Below are positions 25,546-38,200 of a stretch of 64,000 bases of DNA, piece after piece (position 1 is the first letter of the stretch; each line of letters opens with the position of its first letter). Origin of the DNA: Ecdyonurus torrentis. Its lineage: Eukaryota; Arthropoda; Insecta; Ephemeroptera; Heptageniidae. The notes beneath the pieces were generated by a model. That model was not told where the DNA came from. It saw nothing but the letters and a program-made list of their open reading frames with translations, and did no database searches. The position numbers were made by a program, and so were the translations under genes. The stretch lies in the NCBI GenBank assembly GCA_949318235.1, contig OX439127.1:32326873-32390872 (forward strand), written 5' to 3'.

Positions 25546-26447
25546 TGAAATTGGCTAATTGGCTAAAAATCATCGAATATGGCTAGAATAAACTTAATAT
25601 ATTTTGAAAACTTCCTTATACTAGTATAGTTTGCAAGTTTTGTTTCTGTGTACGCTTTGCAGTCTTGGAGTGTTCGAGTGCGACGTCGAACATTTTTCGA
25701 ACAGCACATGTACTGGAACAGTTCGTTTGCGAGTTTGTTTGGATTTTTAGAGATGTTCGTGTTCGACGAACACCATTTTCACTGCTGATTGTTCGAAATT
25801 TCTAACACGAAGTCAAACACTTTTGCAATTAAGTTTTACATGTTATAAGTTTTAAATTAGTTAAAATTTTAATATGAAAAATTGGTGTATTTTATGTAAA
25901 ATAAAAGGATTTTCAACCATTTCCAATAATTATATACATACAAATATGTTTAAGTAAAAAATAAAAACAAAAAAGTTTGTTTATTTGTATAGTATTTTTT
26001 TTAAATAACCTAGTCGAACACTTACGAACAGTTCGATCGAACAGTTCGTGATGTGTTTGACCTTGCAAAAAGTTCGAAATGTTCGTGTTTGGATCGTGTT
26101 CGAAAGAATTTTAAGTGTTCGTGATCAGTTCGAATTCGACTAAAATAGTGTTCGACCCCAACACTGCGCTTTTGAAATCGCGTCGTTTATTTATTATTAT
26201 CCCATTCTATGCTAGAAAACTGTGAAGTTTTTACACATACACATTTTACATACATAGAACATAGAATGGAACATGATGCATACTCTGCATAGCTTGTTGA
26301 TGCATGCATTGAAGCTGTGCAGGAGGGTGGCATTTTTGCGTAGCCTTAATTCTTATGTGTTGATATTTATTATTACAACAGCAAAATTTATGTTTTGACC
26401 TATGGTTATGCAATTGTCATGCCTTTTTAATCTTCTGCAGATTTAAA

Positions 26448-29400
26448 ATGGATGAAGATCGATTGAGTAATAGGAACGTGATTCGACCTCATCTTAATTG
26501 GATAGGTGATCGTTGTTTCCGAGTTATTGGTGACTTTGGGGCGAACAACAAACCAGTGATGTTAGAAAATCTTGAGACAGAAGAACCCGTGGAAGAAGTT
26601 GCATCAGACGACACTTCTAACTTGTTCAACATTCAAATGAAACATGCTGGTTGTTATGAAGCACACCTGCATGTTCCTATGTAAATAATAATAATAACTA
26701 AATTACAGTAACAACTTTCATTGCACTACTCTTTCATTTTTAGAAATTTACACACTGTGAGACCAAAATTAAACAAAATTAGATAATGAAGGGAAAAAAA
26801 ACTTAGATAGGCCTATATTAAATTTTTTTTTGGAAAAGGGAGGTGGGACTTTTTGCCTTTTATTAACAAAGGGGTGGTTTGTAACATTTTTATTTTATTT
26901 TATTGTTAATATTATTATTGCAATAAATATGAAATTTGTATAACAAGCGGTTTTATGTTAAAAAGAGGTTTAAATAATTTTAAATTTTTCTCGTAGCTTT
27001 TTTTTTTTTTTTAATTTTTTTTTTTACAAATTAAACATTTGCAAAACACAAAAATTCTAAAAAAAAACGGCTCGTATTGTCCATTAGATGAGTGTTATGG
27101 CAATACCAAGTTTGTTCATTTTTAATGATGCACTATACAAGTGTGAGTTTAATTTAAAAAAAAAAAAGAACATTTCTGATAGAGCATTACTATATATGAG
27201 TTCATCTATATGTTTGTTTTATCGACAGGGCAAGCATAGTGGGTGGTTGAGTTGCATTTCATGAAGACTGTGTGAACATGGCACACAAGCTGTCATTTTC
27301 AGCACCTCATCTGTAGCTATTGACAGCTGTTTATACAATTATCATAAAGTAAATTTTTCCTTGATTAAAATCAGAAAAAAATAAATAACGTAGAGTAGGG
27401 TTGGGTATTATTTATTTATTAATTTATTTATTATGGGACGGGATTATTTGTACTCATTTTATATTTTATTTATTGGAATTTATTATTAAGATATTTATTA
27501 TTATCTGGAAAGCATGAAGCATTATATGCAAAAAAAGTAAATTAAATCTTGTATTTCAGTGTGTGCTTTGGATACATCATTGGAGTGAAAAATAGAGTAC
27601 GAGCTGACATTGAAAAATCTACAAAAACAAGAATCAGCATTCCAGGTTTTGGAAAAAGTGGCGACATTGGTAAATTAATTTCTTAAATTTCTTAAAGCCA
27701 ATTGCATGAAAATTATTACATAGTTAGGTGTTTCTATTGATCTGCAAATGTTGGCAATAGTTGCAAAGCTAATCTGTCATTAACTATTAAAGGAAAAACA
27801 AGCAATTTCGATTACATTTGCTCCCGTTTTGACGTACTGCATGCATGAGTAGTAAGTTGAAATGACAATGGATGTGAGTGAAATCAGCCTCAAAACAATT
27901 GTTCCTTTATTAGTCAATAGTTAAAACTGCATCCATGGTGTAAATAAATTTGCAGGGAGGTAAATAAAAAAAAAATTGACATTTTTTTATTAACTTTTAA
28001 TAATAGCTAAATTGAAATGTTTGGATATAATGAAGTTACTGTAATGCAAACAATGTGTTTTTATTTCAGTTGTCACAGGTTCAAATGTAGACTCAGTGAA
28101 ACGAGCATGTGAGAGAATTATGCTAAAAGTATCAGAGAAAAGAGATAAAACCAGACCAACACATTTTGTCTTCATTCCATGCAATAGTCCCAAAATCTTA
28201 GAAAAGTTTCATGAGTTCAAGGTACATATTATTTTTATTTTGCACCACTGTAATTATTTTTATTACATTATTAAAGGGGTAGTCAATGATGGCTTTTTTA
28301 ATAGTGATCATTGTGTTTATTAAACCTTCCAATTACGTGATCTTTAAATTTTAATTATTAATGCGCTGAGAGCAAAAGCTGTTGGAGTGACTCCGAACCT
28401 ACACCACATCTAAAACTTACTCTCATGCTAGCTTGGTGCGAACAAGAGTTACTCTTATTTTTGCGCTCGCTACTTGACCTAATATTTACGTATATAAAAT
28501 ATGTTATTTTACATCAATACATTAATAAATCAAATGAATAGATAATAATAAGAGTAACTTTCACTTGCACCAAGCTAGCGTGAGAGCTAAAGTTTTAGCT
28601 GTGACAAAGGTTCGTGGTTGCTCTGATGGCTGTTGCTCTCTGCGAGTTAATAATTAAAATGTTGAGATCGCATTTTCAGGAGGTTTAATAACACAATGGT
28701 CACTATTATAAAAGGCATCATTGACTACAGTACCGCTGTAAAGTTATCTTTTTGAGCAAGTATTTATTACAGTATTATTATTATTATTTAAGTTTTTGTT
28801 TTCTATGTGAAATTGTTAACACTTCATTTTTTTCCCCCTTCTTAATAACTTAAACTGACAATGATATGATTATAGACTTCTCATAAAATAATTCATTTAC
28901 AGAAAGGAATAATGGAATCTTGCGACATAGAAGAGGTTTTATTTCAAACTCCTATGAAGTTGCATCTCACTCTTGCCATGCTAACCTTGCTTGATGAAAC
29001 TGAAGTGGAGAGGGCATCCCAAATCATTGAGGAAATTACTTTGACTTATGTTAAGTACGTATACATGTCATTATAGGGGTTTCTTGAAGATGAAAGTATA
29101 TAAAAATAATAATAAAGTAGAGGTACCTGTACATAATTAATTGTATACTCTGCATTTCTATCATTCAATTTTTATATTGATGTTATTTAATAGTTGTTAA
29201 TATAATTTAGAAATATAATGTATAACATTTGAAATGCTTCAATTATGTAATTTTTAACTAGTTTATTAAAATTTCTGCAAAAAGCCAGGGCTTAATGATT
29301 GCTCTAATGATTTGTATTTTCAAATTATTACAGACCAAAGACCGACAGTGCACCAGTAACATTCACGTTACATGGAATTGAAATAATGAAAGATGACTTT

Positions 29401-30636
29401 GAACATGTTGATGTACTTTTTGGTTGTGTTGAGGAAGGACAGAGTAAACAAGTAATAGAAGACATTGGTAATGAGTGCATTGCCGTATTTGATAGAGTAG
29501 GTGTGTATATTGCTATATTATTTATACAAAATAATCCTGATAAATGTGATAAGTCATAATAACAAGAATTGTAAACTATTTTACAATTAATGAGAATTTG
29601 ATTAATTTTTAAAGGCTGTTTAAAGTAATAATGTTATAGGCATGTGTTCAATTTTTAATTCCAGGTTTAGGACTTAAGAGTGATAGAGCTCAGATTAAAC
29701 TTCATGCTACTTTGATGAATTCTAAATTCAAGATGGTAAAAATGCAAGCCAATGAGGAAATGCAGGGCATTGAGGAGAAGAATAGAACCAAGCGCAAGGA
29801 TTGCTCGTTCAATGCTACCAAAATATTTGAGGTAAGTCACTCCTAATGTTAGAGGAGCATTATTAAGGTGTAACTTTGTGCAATATTTCTGCAGAAAATT
29901 TACTTAAGCACAATTAAAATTTTCTGTAACCTTACACAGCAAAATTCTTCAACCCATTTTATTTTCTGCGGAAAAGTCTACCATTTTTACATTTTTCTGT
30001 AGCTGTGCACGGCATATAAATTTTTGCTCTACAGAAACATGCAGTCTTTGCGCAACATTTTTTTTATTTATTATTTAACAGATAAAAGTCAACAAATTTT
30101 GCAGTGCCAAGTGACAAAAAAATATCCTATATAATAAACGTGAGATGCTAGGCACATCGTATTTTATTTTGACACTATACCTCCATCCCTTTAACGTCTA
30201 CTTTTTAACTAGCTCAAGCTAGAATATTTGATCCCTAGTCCCAATTTACTATTTAAATTAGAGAATTTTCGCGTTTTATTAATTTTCAATTCAACGTGCT
30301 CTAATCTCTACCAACTATTTTCTAAATATTTTTTTAAACTTATTAATACTAAACCGCGATGGTTTTTTCCTAATACGCATATATAATAATAATATTAATA
30401 ATAATAAAGTGAATGCAACCTTAAATATCAAAGTAGAAAATAATAATAATAGAGCCTACATATTTTCAATAACATATGTGTACTAATATTATTTCTTATT
30501 TAATATTATCTTGCAGCACTTCAAAGATTTTGCTTTTGGTTCTATGACTGCTAATGCATTGCGCCTGTCTGAATGTGGTTCGTCAGGACCAGACACTGCT
30601 CATAAAGTTATAAGTGAGCACATCTTCACTTCATAA
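26448..30636 (+). CDS. ASCC1: Activating signal cointegrator 1 complex subunit 1, 7 coding exons, complete
   Basis: Member of the ASCC complex (with ASCC2, ASCC3 and TRIP4), which in mammals acts in transcription co-activation, alkylation-damage repair and ribosome quality control. Coding exons: 26448-26680, 27560-27669, 28070-28221, 28903-29054, 29334-29500, 29665-29831, 30517-30636. Phases agree; the CDS is 1,101 nt (366 aa plus TAA), close to the human 357-400 aa. Residues 1-77 are a divergent N-terminus starting MDEDRLSNRNVIRPHLNWIG. Residues 78-135 or so form a KH domain (VCFGYIIGVKNRVRADIEKS, TRISIPGFGKSGDIVVTG). The remainder is the AKAP7/2H-phosphoesterase-like domain, with both HxT motifs: KLHLTLAML and KLHATLMNSKF. 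The usual GxxG loop of the KH domain reads GVKN here. The acceptor-like CTGCAG just upstream suggests a 5' UTR intron. The gene is tandem to CLN3 and converges on plexin. Confidence 0.95.
27778..27922. mobile_element. Palindromic MITE, family A, copy 3 (ASCC1 intron 2)
   Basis: Shows the left end AACTATTAAAGGAAAAACAA, the centre GACGTACTGCATGCATGAGT and the right end CCTCAAAACAATTGTTCC then TTTATTAGTCAATAGTT. It is shorter at the left than the other copies, having lost the TTTTGAGGCC block there. Confidence 0.8.
28273..28743. mobile_element. Long-TIR MITE, family D, copy 2 (ASCC1 intron 3)
   Basis: About 470 bp. The left arm is AAAGGGGTAGTCAATGATGG, then TTTTTTAATAGTGATCATTG and TTTATTAAACC; the right arm mirrors it (GGTTTAATAACACAATGGTC, then CATCATTGACTA). 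Pairing continues inward through GAGAGCAAAAGCT/CAGAGCAACC-type words and CATGCTAGCTTGG/CCAAGCTAGCGTGAG, so nearly the whole element folds on itself. There is no ORF. Confidence 0.88.
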
Positions 30637-31600
30637 TACGCTACATCATGCATCACTGTAATGTATTATGCATATATTTTTTTATGTTATCCTAATAATA
30701 GCCTATAAATATATTTTTTTTATGTTAACCTATTATATCCTATACTGTATATATTGCAATTGTAATTTTTACATTACTAACATTCACAGTTCATATGATA
30801 TAAATGTAAATATACAAATATATAAATATTTTCCCCCTACTGCTGTGAGTGGAATGCGAGAAAACTGTCTGCATATTTTACTTGCTCGCTTGCTCGCGTA
30901 CATGCCTCTCGCGTCTTCTACCACCACCTGCTTGGGGAAGCGGGAGTGGGCGGAGGTCACTTGAGGCCAGCGCGAGCCAGTAGCCAGTCTGTCACCAGCA
31001 TTCGCGAGGTAAAGATGCATTGCCTGGCAAGCCCAGCTGTGTATCTTTATCTCGTAGGTGTTGGATCGTTGTGCTGAGGAGCCCCAATGAACTACTAGAT
31101 GTGTATCGTAATGCATTGAATGTATTATCACTCAGTTAATTAATTAATTAACTGTGTGATATTTAAGTTGGATGGAATATGATATATTGATAGTAGGTAG
31201 GGCGAAACACGTGTCTGCAACTTGACGAAGTGGTAAATCAGGTAGTTTGCTCGCATCTCAATCACGGCAGTAAAATTCTTTCATTAGCAGCCTTGAGCTT
31301 GCAATTTTGCGTCCCCCTTTTTGTATCTATTAATTATAGACTTTCCCGTAGTATAGCTTTCAATATAGCGTGCTTTAATTACAATTATCTATTACTTTTC
31401 TTTGATTTGCAATTCACAGTTCATAGTGGTAGACGTAGTTGTAGAATTTATGGGGTATCATGAAGTAAAATTTGTCAATCATTTTCCTGACTTTTTTTTT
31501 TAAAAACAATATCCTGGAACGCGCCTTATGTGAAACGTGAAGGAAAATGCACATGTTGATTTGATAATAATTAAGCTACTGAAAAATTTGAAATTGTTAC

Positions 31601-32686
31601 ATATCGTCAGTGGGATATAGAAACCTCGGATTAGGAATTTGAGTGTTTCTGAAGTTTGAATCGTCATAATTCAAAAATAAAAAGTAAAAAAAAATTGAAA
31701 TTATTTTTGTCGTGCGGCTCATATTTCTTACAATACATTGTATTAATTTCATATTTTTATTTCAAATAGTTCGCTCACAATTCATCAATTAGTAAACTAA
31801 AACACCCTGTTTTAGCACTCTGTTCAAAAAAGTGAAATTAAAATTATTATTATTATTATTCCCATGCAACAGTCAGCAATAAAAATTTCAAATTAATATC
31901 ATACAGTCAAGAAATGTTGCTTTTTCTTAATGTACAGTTGAAATTTTTTTGCAAGCAACCCCTTTGCCAAAATTTGCAAAAAACGGATCTCGCGTTCTTT
32001 TAATGTTTTGAAGCTCAAAATTATTTTAGGGGTGCAATTTTAAATCTCTTAAATGTTCATTTGCTAATAATGTAAATATCTTATTTCTATTATATTAAAT
32101 GAATTTTTAAAAATTTAATGTACTGCTGGTTGCGGTCATCAGGCATTTTATGTACTGCTTTTATAAGTTAAATTAATATAAGTTAATTAATTCATAAATT
32201 TTAGTTACTTTCAAAATAACTTTGTATATTGCAAAGAAATCTTTTAAGAATTCAAAATTGCACCCCTAAAATAATTTTGAGCTTCAAAACATTAAAAGAA
32301 CGCGAGATGCGTTTTTTGCAAATTTTGGCAAAGGGGTTGCTTACAAAAAAATTTCAACTGTACAATAAGAATAAGCAACATTTCTTGACTCTATGATGTT
32401 AATTTGAAATTTTTATTGCTTACTGTTGCAAGGGAATAATAATTTTAATTCTACTTTTTTGAACAGAGTGCTAAAACAGGGTGTTTTAGTTTACTAATTG
32501 ATGAATTGTGAGCGAACTATTTGAAATAAAAATATGACCTTAATAAAATGTATTGTCAGAAATATAAGCCGCACGACAAAAATAATTTCAATTTTTTATA
32601 ACTTTTTATTTTTGAATTATGACGATTCAAACTTCAGAAACACTCAAATTCCTAATCCGAGGTTTCTATATCCCACTGACGATATA
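31601..32686. mobile_element. 1.09-kb inverted-repeat (foldback) element
   Basis: The left end ATATCGTCAGTGGGATATAG (31601-31620) is perfectly inverted at 32667-32686. Arms of about 430-450 bp stay nearly identical: for example AAACACCCTGTTTTAGCACT and CAAATTTTGGCAAAGGGGTT appear in inverse orientation on each side. A spacer of about 180 bp (about 32060-32240) contains GGTTGCGGTCATCAGGCATT. Near-identity of the arms implies recent insertion or arm conversion. No transposase ORF is visible; the short ORF at 32534-32725 lies in an arm and is not supported. Confidence 0.92.
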
Positions 32687-34573
32687 TACTATAACTTTTT
32701 TATTTTTGTTAAAAAATATTTATAATAAAAGAATTTTATAATTTTCTTTTGTGGAACATTTTAGTGATTTTATTTTAAAATGTTTTTTGGGAATAAAAAG
32801 TATATTATTTGTGATGTAATTTTGTGCTGGGATATTTGTGCTTTGGTTTATGTTCACCTGTTGTTTATCTAATGTGTTCATCATCATGCATGCAAAAAAT
32901 AATAATAATAATAAATAAATAAAAAAGAAAGAAAGAAAGAAAAAAAAAAAAAAAAAAAAAGAGAGAAAGAAAAAGAAAAAGAAAACAGTTCTTAATTGTT
33001 TTAATTATAAGCGTACATAATCTAATTTTAGCAAACTATATATGTATTCAATATTTTTTATTAATCATTATAGGGTAAGTATATATCAATAAGTATTAAG
33101 ATCTCCTAAAATTTTTACACATATATTTGTCTAAATTTTGTATTATTTTTTATGTGTAATATATTCCTCCTTTTAGGAATAAAACTGATTTTTGTATTTA
33201 TTTTTATATTTCCTTTCCATAAAAATAAGTATAAAATAAAATTGCTGTTTTTGCCAGCATTCTGTAATTAAGATATTGATTGATTTTTTAAAACAAAAAC
33301 TTTGAAAGTTAGGTTGGTGCTCTTGGATGTGTGGGTGTGTTGGGAAAGTAAATTATGGATTGATACTAAAACTTGGCGTTTTATATAGCTAATGGTTATG
33401 CTGTATCTATGGGTAATTAACTACTGAATTGATTTACAAGCCATCATTAAGTCTTTAAAATAACAGATTCTTGAATGATTTAAACTTGGAAATGAATTGT
33501 ATACTCAACAATAACTTAACCAACAGTGTGACTTGGAAGAAAAAATTTTTTAGATAGAAATGCCATGGTATGATGTAATACTTGAATTGACATTCTTAAC
33601 TTGATCATACTTAAAATATAAACTAAAACATGGCAATGAAAGAAAAAAAAAGTGGGAAGTAAGTAAAAATGGAGAATAAATTTTAATACAGTTGCTCTTC
33701 TAATTATTTTCATATCATTTTATTATTATTTGTGTCCTTCATTAGAACTATTTCTCTTGAGGTGGTATTTGTGATAATATTTAGCTAATAGACTTCTTGG
33801 CACTGTACAACACTTGTAATCTCTCAAGTATTCCTTTCCTGAGCTCTCAAGAGTAATAAATATGAAGATGGAAATCTATGTGTAAACTGAAGCATCAAGA
33901 TCTTCGCCTAGCTACGGACAACATTGTGGTAAGGTGCTTCTTGGTATTCCTATAATTTCCCTTGGTAAACAATTTGCTTTCCAATTTCCTTGAAAATCAA
34001 TCAAAATAACTATTGATTTGTTGCTGATTTGAATACTAAATCCAAGCCATGTCATTCCATACATAATCAGATATGACATATTTAGTCTAATTATGTGGAA
34101 CTAATGGTGGTGGATTAACATAAGTATTGCTGCAAGGCTATGACAAACATAGCTTTATTTTTTAATTTCAAAAAATTACCCCAGTTCTAAATTTGCAATA
34201 AGTTGGAATTATATTATTATAACTTATCTCCCATTCCCTAATTTTCCCCAATTTACTATGTGTTTAACTATCAAATCATTTTATTATCATACATATATGA
34301 CAGTCAATTTTTCATCAATATTTATAATCAATGATAATGATGAAATTAAGTTATATATTTGAGGAAAAAACATCACTGTTGTTATGTTAATTGTGTTTGA
34401 ACAAGACATGCTAGGGGAGAACATTGTATTTATTAGTATAAACCATCCTTTAAACATCTAATTAATAGAAAGAATGTTATGCTAGAAATTTGATCCCATT
34501 TCCCAACAATTTGCAAATTAGAGAATCTTTGCTTTTGATTAACTTTCAATTTAACATACTCTAATCGTTCTAC

Positions 34574-34801
34574 ATATCGATCTTATTGCGAAAAAAAGGC
34601 CTATCTCGTTTTTTGTCAGTGGAAGCAAAAGGCGTATCTCGTATTTTGTCAGTGGAAGCAAAAGGCCTATCTCGTTCCCGAACGTTATGGCGATAGCGCT
34701 CGAGATAGGCCTTTTGCTTCCACTGACAAAATACGAGATACGCCTTTTGCTTCCACTGACAAAAAACGAGATAGGCCTTTTTTTCGCAACAAGATCGATA
34801 T
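34574..34801. repeat. 228-bp near-perfect palindrome made of 33-bp tandem units
   Basis: The left arm (34574-34674) and right arm (34701-34801) are inverted copies with very few mismatches, around a 26-bp loop. Each arm holds about 2.4 copies of a 33-bp direct repeat containing GGCCTATCTCG (or GGCGTATCTCG) followed by TTTTGTCAGTGGAAGCA. It is not visibly related to the neighbouring elements. Confidence 0.93.
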
Positions 34802-34863
34802 ATACTATTTCTTTTAAATAAAGTTAGATATTATTTTTATAAATTCATATAGACTTTATATCA

Positions 34864-35307
34864 TAAATTGAAAGAAAAGGATAGGAGAAAACCAGCAAGG
34901 GCCTTACCATAGTGAAGAGAGTCCCATAGTTCGGTGAAAATCTTGCTAGCACAGATATAAAATAACTAACACATTGGAAATATTTTGGCAATCAACTCCA
35001 AGAGAGATATGGAGCGTGTTATGCCTTCATCAGTCCTTACAGACTCAGAGAGAAACTATGATCATTCATAGTTTCTCTCTGAGTCTGTAAGGACTGATGA
35101 AGGCATAACACGCTCCATATCTCTCTTGGAGTTGATTGCCGAAATATTTCCAATGTGTTAGTTATTTTATATCTGTGCTAGCAAGATTTTCGCCGAACTA
35201 TATGGGACTCTCTTCACTATGGTAAGGCCCTTGCTGGTTTTCTCCTATCCTTTTCTTTCAATTTATCATACCTAACCGCGATGGTTTATTTTCCTTAATA
35301 TACATAT
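34864..35307 (+). mobile_element. Foldback element, family F, copy 1, with exact 14-bp target duplication
   Basis: A 444-bp element flanked by the exact 14-bp repeat TAGACTTTATATCA (34850-34863 and 35308-35321). About 200 bp on each side of a small loop near 35063 pair almost perfectly; AACTATGATCATTCATAGTT is the tip. The inverted repeat ends at about 35265, and a unique tail of about 42 bp (ATACCTAACCGCGATGGTTT and on) follows, so the element is asymmetric. Relatives are at 17414-17791 and 13905-14120. Confidence 0.92.
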
Positions 35308-36402
35308 TAGACTTTATATCAGGTTAAAATTATTATTGAAATAAAACATAAAATTTTGCATGAAAAACTTTTTTTTTCCTTTATAGTGACAAAACACTGA
35401 GCATATTCATACAATAAAACGATAAAACAATATCATAAAGGTGATGATGTTAGGGAGACCATCAATGTTCAAAAAGGTTTATTATTATTATTTTTTTTTT
35501 GTCTTTTTATTATTATTTTTTTTTTATTTATTGTTATTATTTTTTATGAAAGCTCGGACAAGACATTCAGTGCACCCAACAACTAAGATTTAAAAACAAA
35601 TTTATTTACAGTACATATTACACAATCTCTCTTTCTCTCTGTGTCTTCCCAGTGAAGCAGCTGAACAATATGGCCTCCCATGGCAGATATATCTTTTTTT
35701 TTTATTGTTATTTAATATTATTATTACTTCTTATAATTTGTCCCCCATACTTGATGCAGTTCATATTCAAAAAAAGGATTCCAGTCTTAAAAAATGCACA
35801 TAATTAGCCACTTAATAATTATTTTTATGACTTCCACATTGCATTCAATGGAAACTCACTACAGAATTTTCCTGAGTAGACACATGGTCATAATTCATAT
35901 AATATATATAATTTTATTATTATTTACCAGTGTTTCTCTGTTCAAATTGAAGCAGAAGTATTTGTATTTTTTTTTTTTTTTTTAGAAAAGAGTTTACTCA
36001 AATGGCAATGAATAGTTTTATACACATAAGAATTTTTTTTTGTAGCATAATTATTTACTTCATTATACATATTTTTCTTTTATTAAATCAATTTTTTTAA
36101 TTGTTATGTTCATTTTTGTTTGTTTGTCCATTGAAGAATAGATTGCTTGGTCCTCTTTCACAGTCCTAACTCACACTGCACTTGTAGGGTATTTATTATT
36201 ATTTTTTTTTTATTATTATTAATATTATTATTATTTTTTTTGCAGCTTGTAGGGACATGACATTAGCACTCACTCCACAGTATGAACACACACATTAGCC
36301 ACATAACATCATTTGGAATTTTATATTCAACAGCAAAGCTGGACAGACACTGCAGCAGTTTTAATACAAGATAATATATCTATACATAATTATGTATATT
36401 TT

Positions 36403-36441
<39 letters not shown>

Positions 36442-37676
36442 TATAATTAGAAATGATGATTTTTTTTTTTCTTAAGTTTTTACCTTCAATGTTTTATTTA
36501 TTACATACATACATACATTTTTTTTTTTTAATTTTATTATTAATACAACACACACTTTTTTTTAATTATTATTTTCATTTTCCTTGTATCTTTGTTGAAT
36601 CATGAAGTACAGCATCAAGAACGATGCACATGTGCTTTCATGCTTATTGTGCATTTGCCTCCAAAAAACAAAACTCTGAGACACAGTGAATGAATGTAAT
36701 GAAATAAAAATAGAAACATATGGCCTCACACTGATCATTACTATACACATACACCTAGACTACAGTTATTGGCAAGTCCGAGCAAGATGTTAACATGTAA
36801 ATTTGGACAGATATATATAATAATATTAAAAAAATAATAAAAGAAATAAAAAAAATAAAAATAAAAGAATAAAAATAAAGAAAAAGGAATAGGAAAGAAG
36901 GGGAGTACCTTATTAATATATGATACTGCAACACTTAAATAGTTTATGATAAAAATGCATCATATAGCATTAACTAATTAAGGTACACCTTTCATTTATT
37001 TTCTTTGTTAAAACACTGCGACACACAATTTTTTTTTCCATATTACCTATCATTACATACATTTTTTTTTTCTAAACAGCATGGAATACTCTTTTCAACT
37101 TTATTATTATTATGTACTATTATTTACAATTTTTTTTTTTTTTTTTTTTTTTTTCATTTGAATTATTTTTATCATTATTATTTGATATTTTAAAAAAGCT
37201 TTGAAGAATGGAAAAGTTGTACACAGCAAATATAGGTCCAAAGGTAAAAAGAGTTTTATTTTATTTATATTTTTAAGTTGTTAAGTTGATGTAGATGAGA
37301 AAGTAAGATTCCATGCTATATAGTTTGTGGACAGGAACTCTTAATAAGGAAACATGGTGCAAGAACAAAACATGGAAGACATTTAAATTATTAACATATT
37401 TATTATTATATTAATTTAATATTTTTTTCCTTATATTTGCTTTGTGAATCAAAAAATGTAAAACACCTTGGGATATATATTTAAAAAATGATAATGAAGT
37501 CAAATATTCTACAAATAATTATAAAATATGGTCAAAATAATCTCTTTAAAAAAAATGCAAAAAATGATTTTTATTTTTTACATTTCATGATAAGTGAATG
37601 AGTAAGTTTGATTTTGTTCTTTTACCCCCCCCCCTCCCCCTCCCCAACTTATTTATATTCATCAGCCTTTCACTGC

Positions 37677-37709
<33 letters not shown>

Positions 37710-38157
37710 TTTATTTAACAATTATCAGCTCCATGTTTTATCTTACTTACGTAAGTTTTTCTTGTTTAATAATATTAGAAAAACAACATTGCGGTCTCCA
37801 TTATTAAATCAAAAAAGAAAGAATTATTTTAATATTAGAGCAGTTATGAAAACCTTATGATTTAAGGAGGTAGGTTAACAGCAAAATTAAATGGCTACAA
37901 AATGTAAAGTTAAATTGAAGTAAGGAAGAATATGTTCCTTGTAAACCTATGTTATGACAAATTTGTGCCATATGGTCAAGTTATTGAGTTTCAAACTTAT
38001 GTTAAAATATCAATCATTCAACATTTTGTTCTACTTCTGACACAATTTAGTAATTATGTAAACTACCAAAACTGGAGTTGCCGGAAACCTTGTGATATGA
38101 TAAGAGTGGGAGTAACAGCTTAGGCTACGTGTATACTTGAAATGAGCTCAACTCTCG

Positions 38158-38200
<43 letters not shown>

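Larger units (their letters stand above)
18369..26447. other. Intergenic region between CLN3 and ASCC1
   Basis: The first 1-1.7 kb probably includes the CLN3 3' UTR; AATAAA-containing stretches lie near 19990. Then come an unassigned patch with higher GC at 20100-20160 and 20690-20960, and a LINE fragment (22282-22648). A MITE (23436-23768), a SINE (23787-24146), a (TG)n run and the diverged inverted-repeat element at 24713-25030 follow. No coding exon is supported. An acceptor-like CTGCAG at about 26434-26439, just before the ASCC1 start, suggests a non-coding first exon of ASCC1 somewhere in this interval. Confidence 0.55.

Noticed and set aside
30668..31131. ORFs of 98 and 115 codons downstream of ASCC1
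   Set aside because: No domain or codon bias is visible, and the frames overlap on opposite strands around a short GC-rich patch.
32534..32725. Small ORF as a possible transposase remnant
   Set aside because: It lies in one arm of the 31601-32686 inverted repeat; the mirrored arm does not encode anything related and no transposase motif is present.
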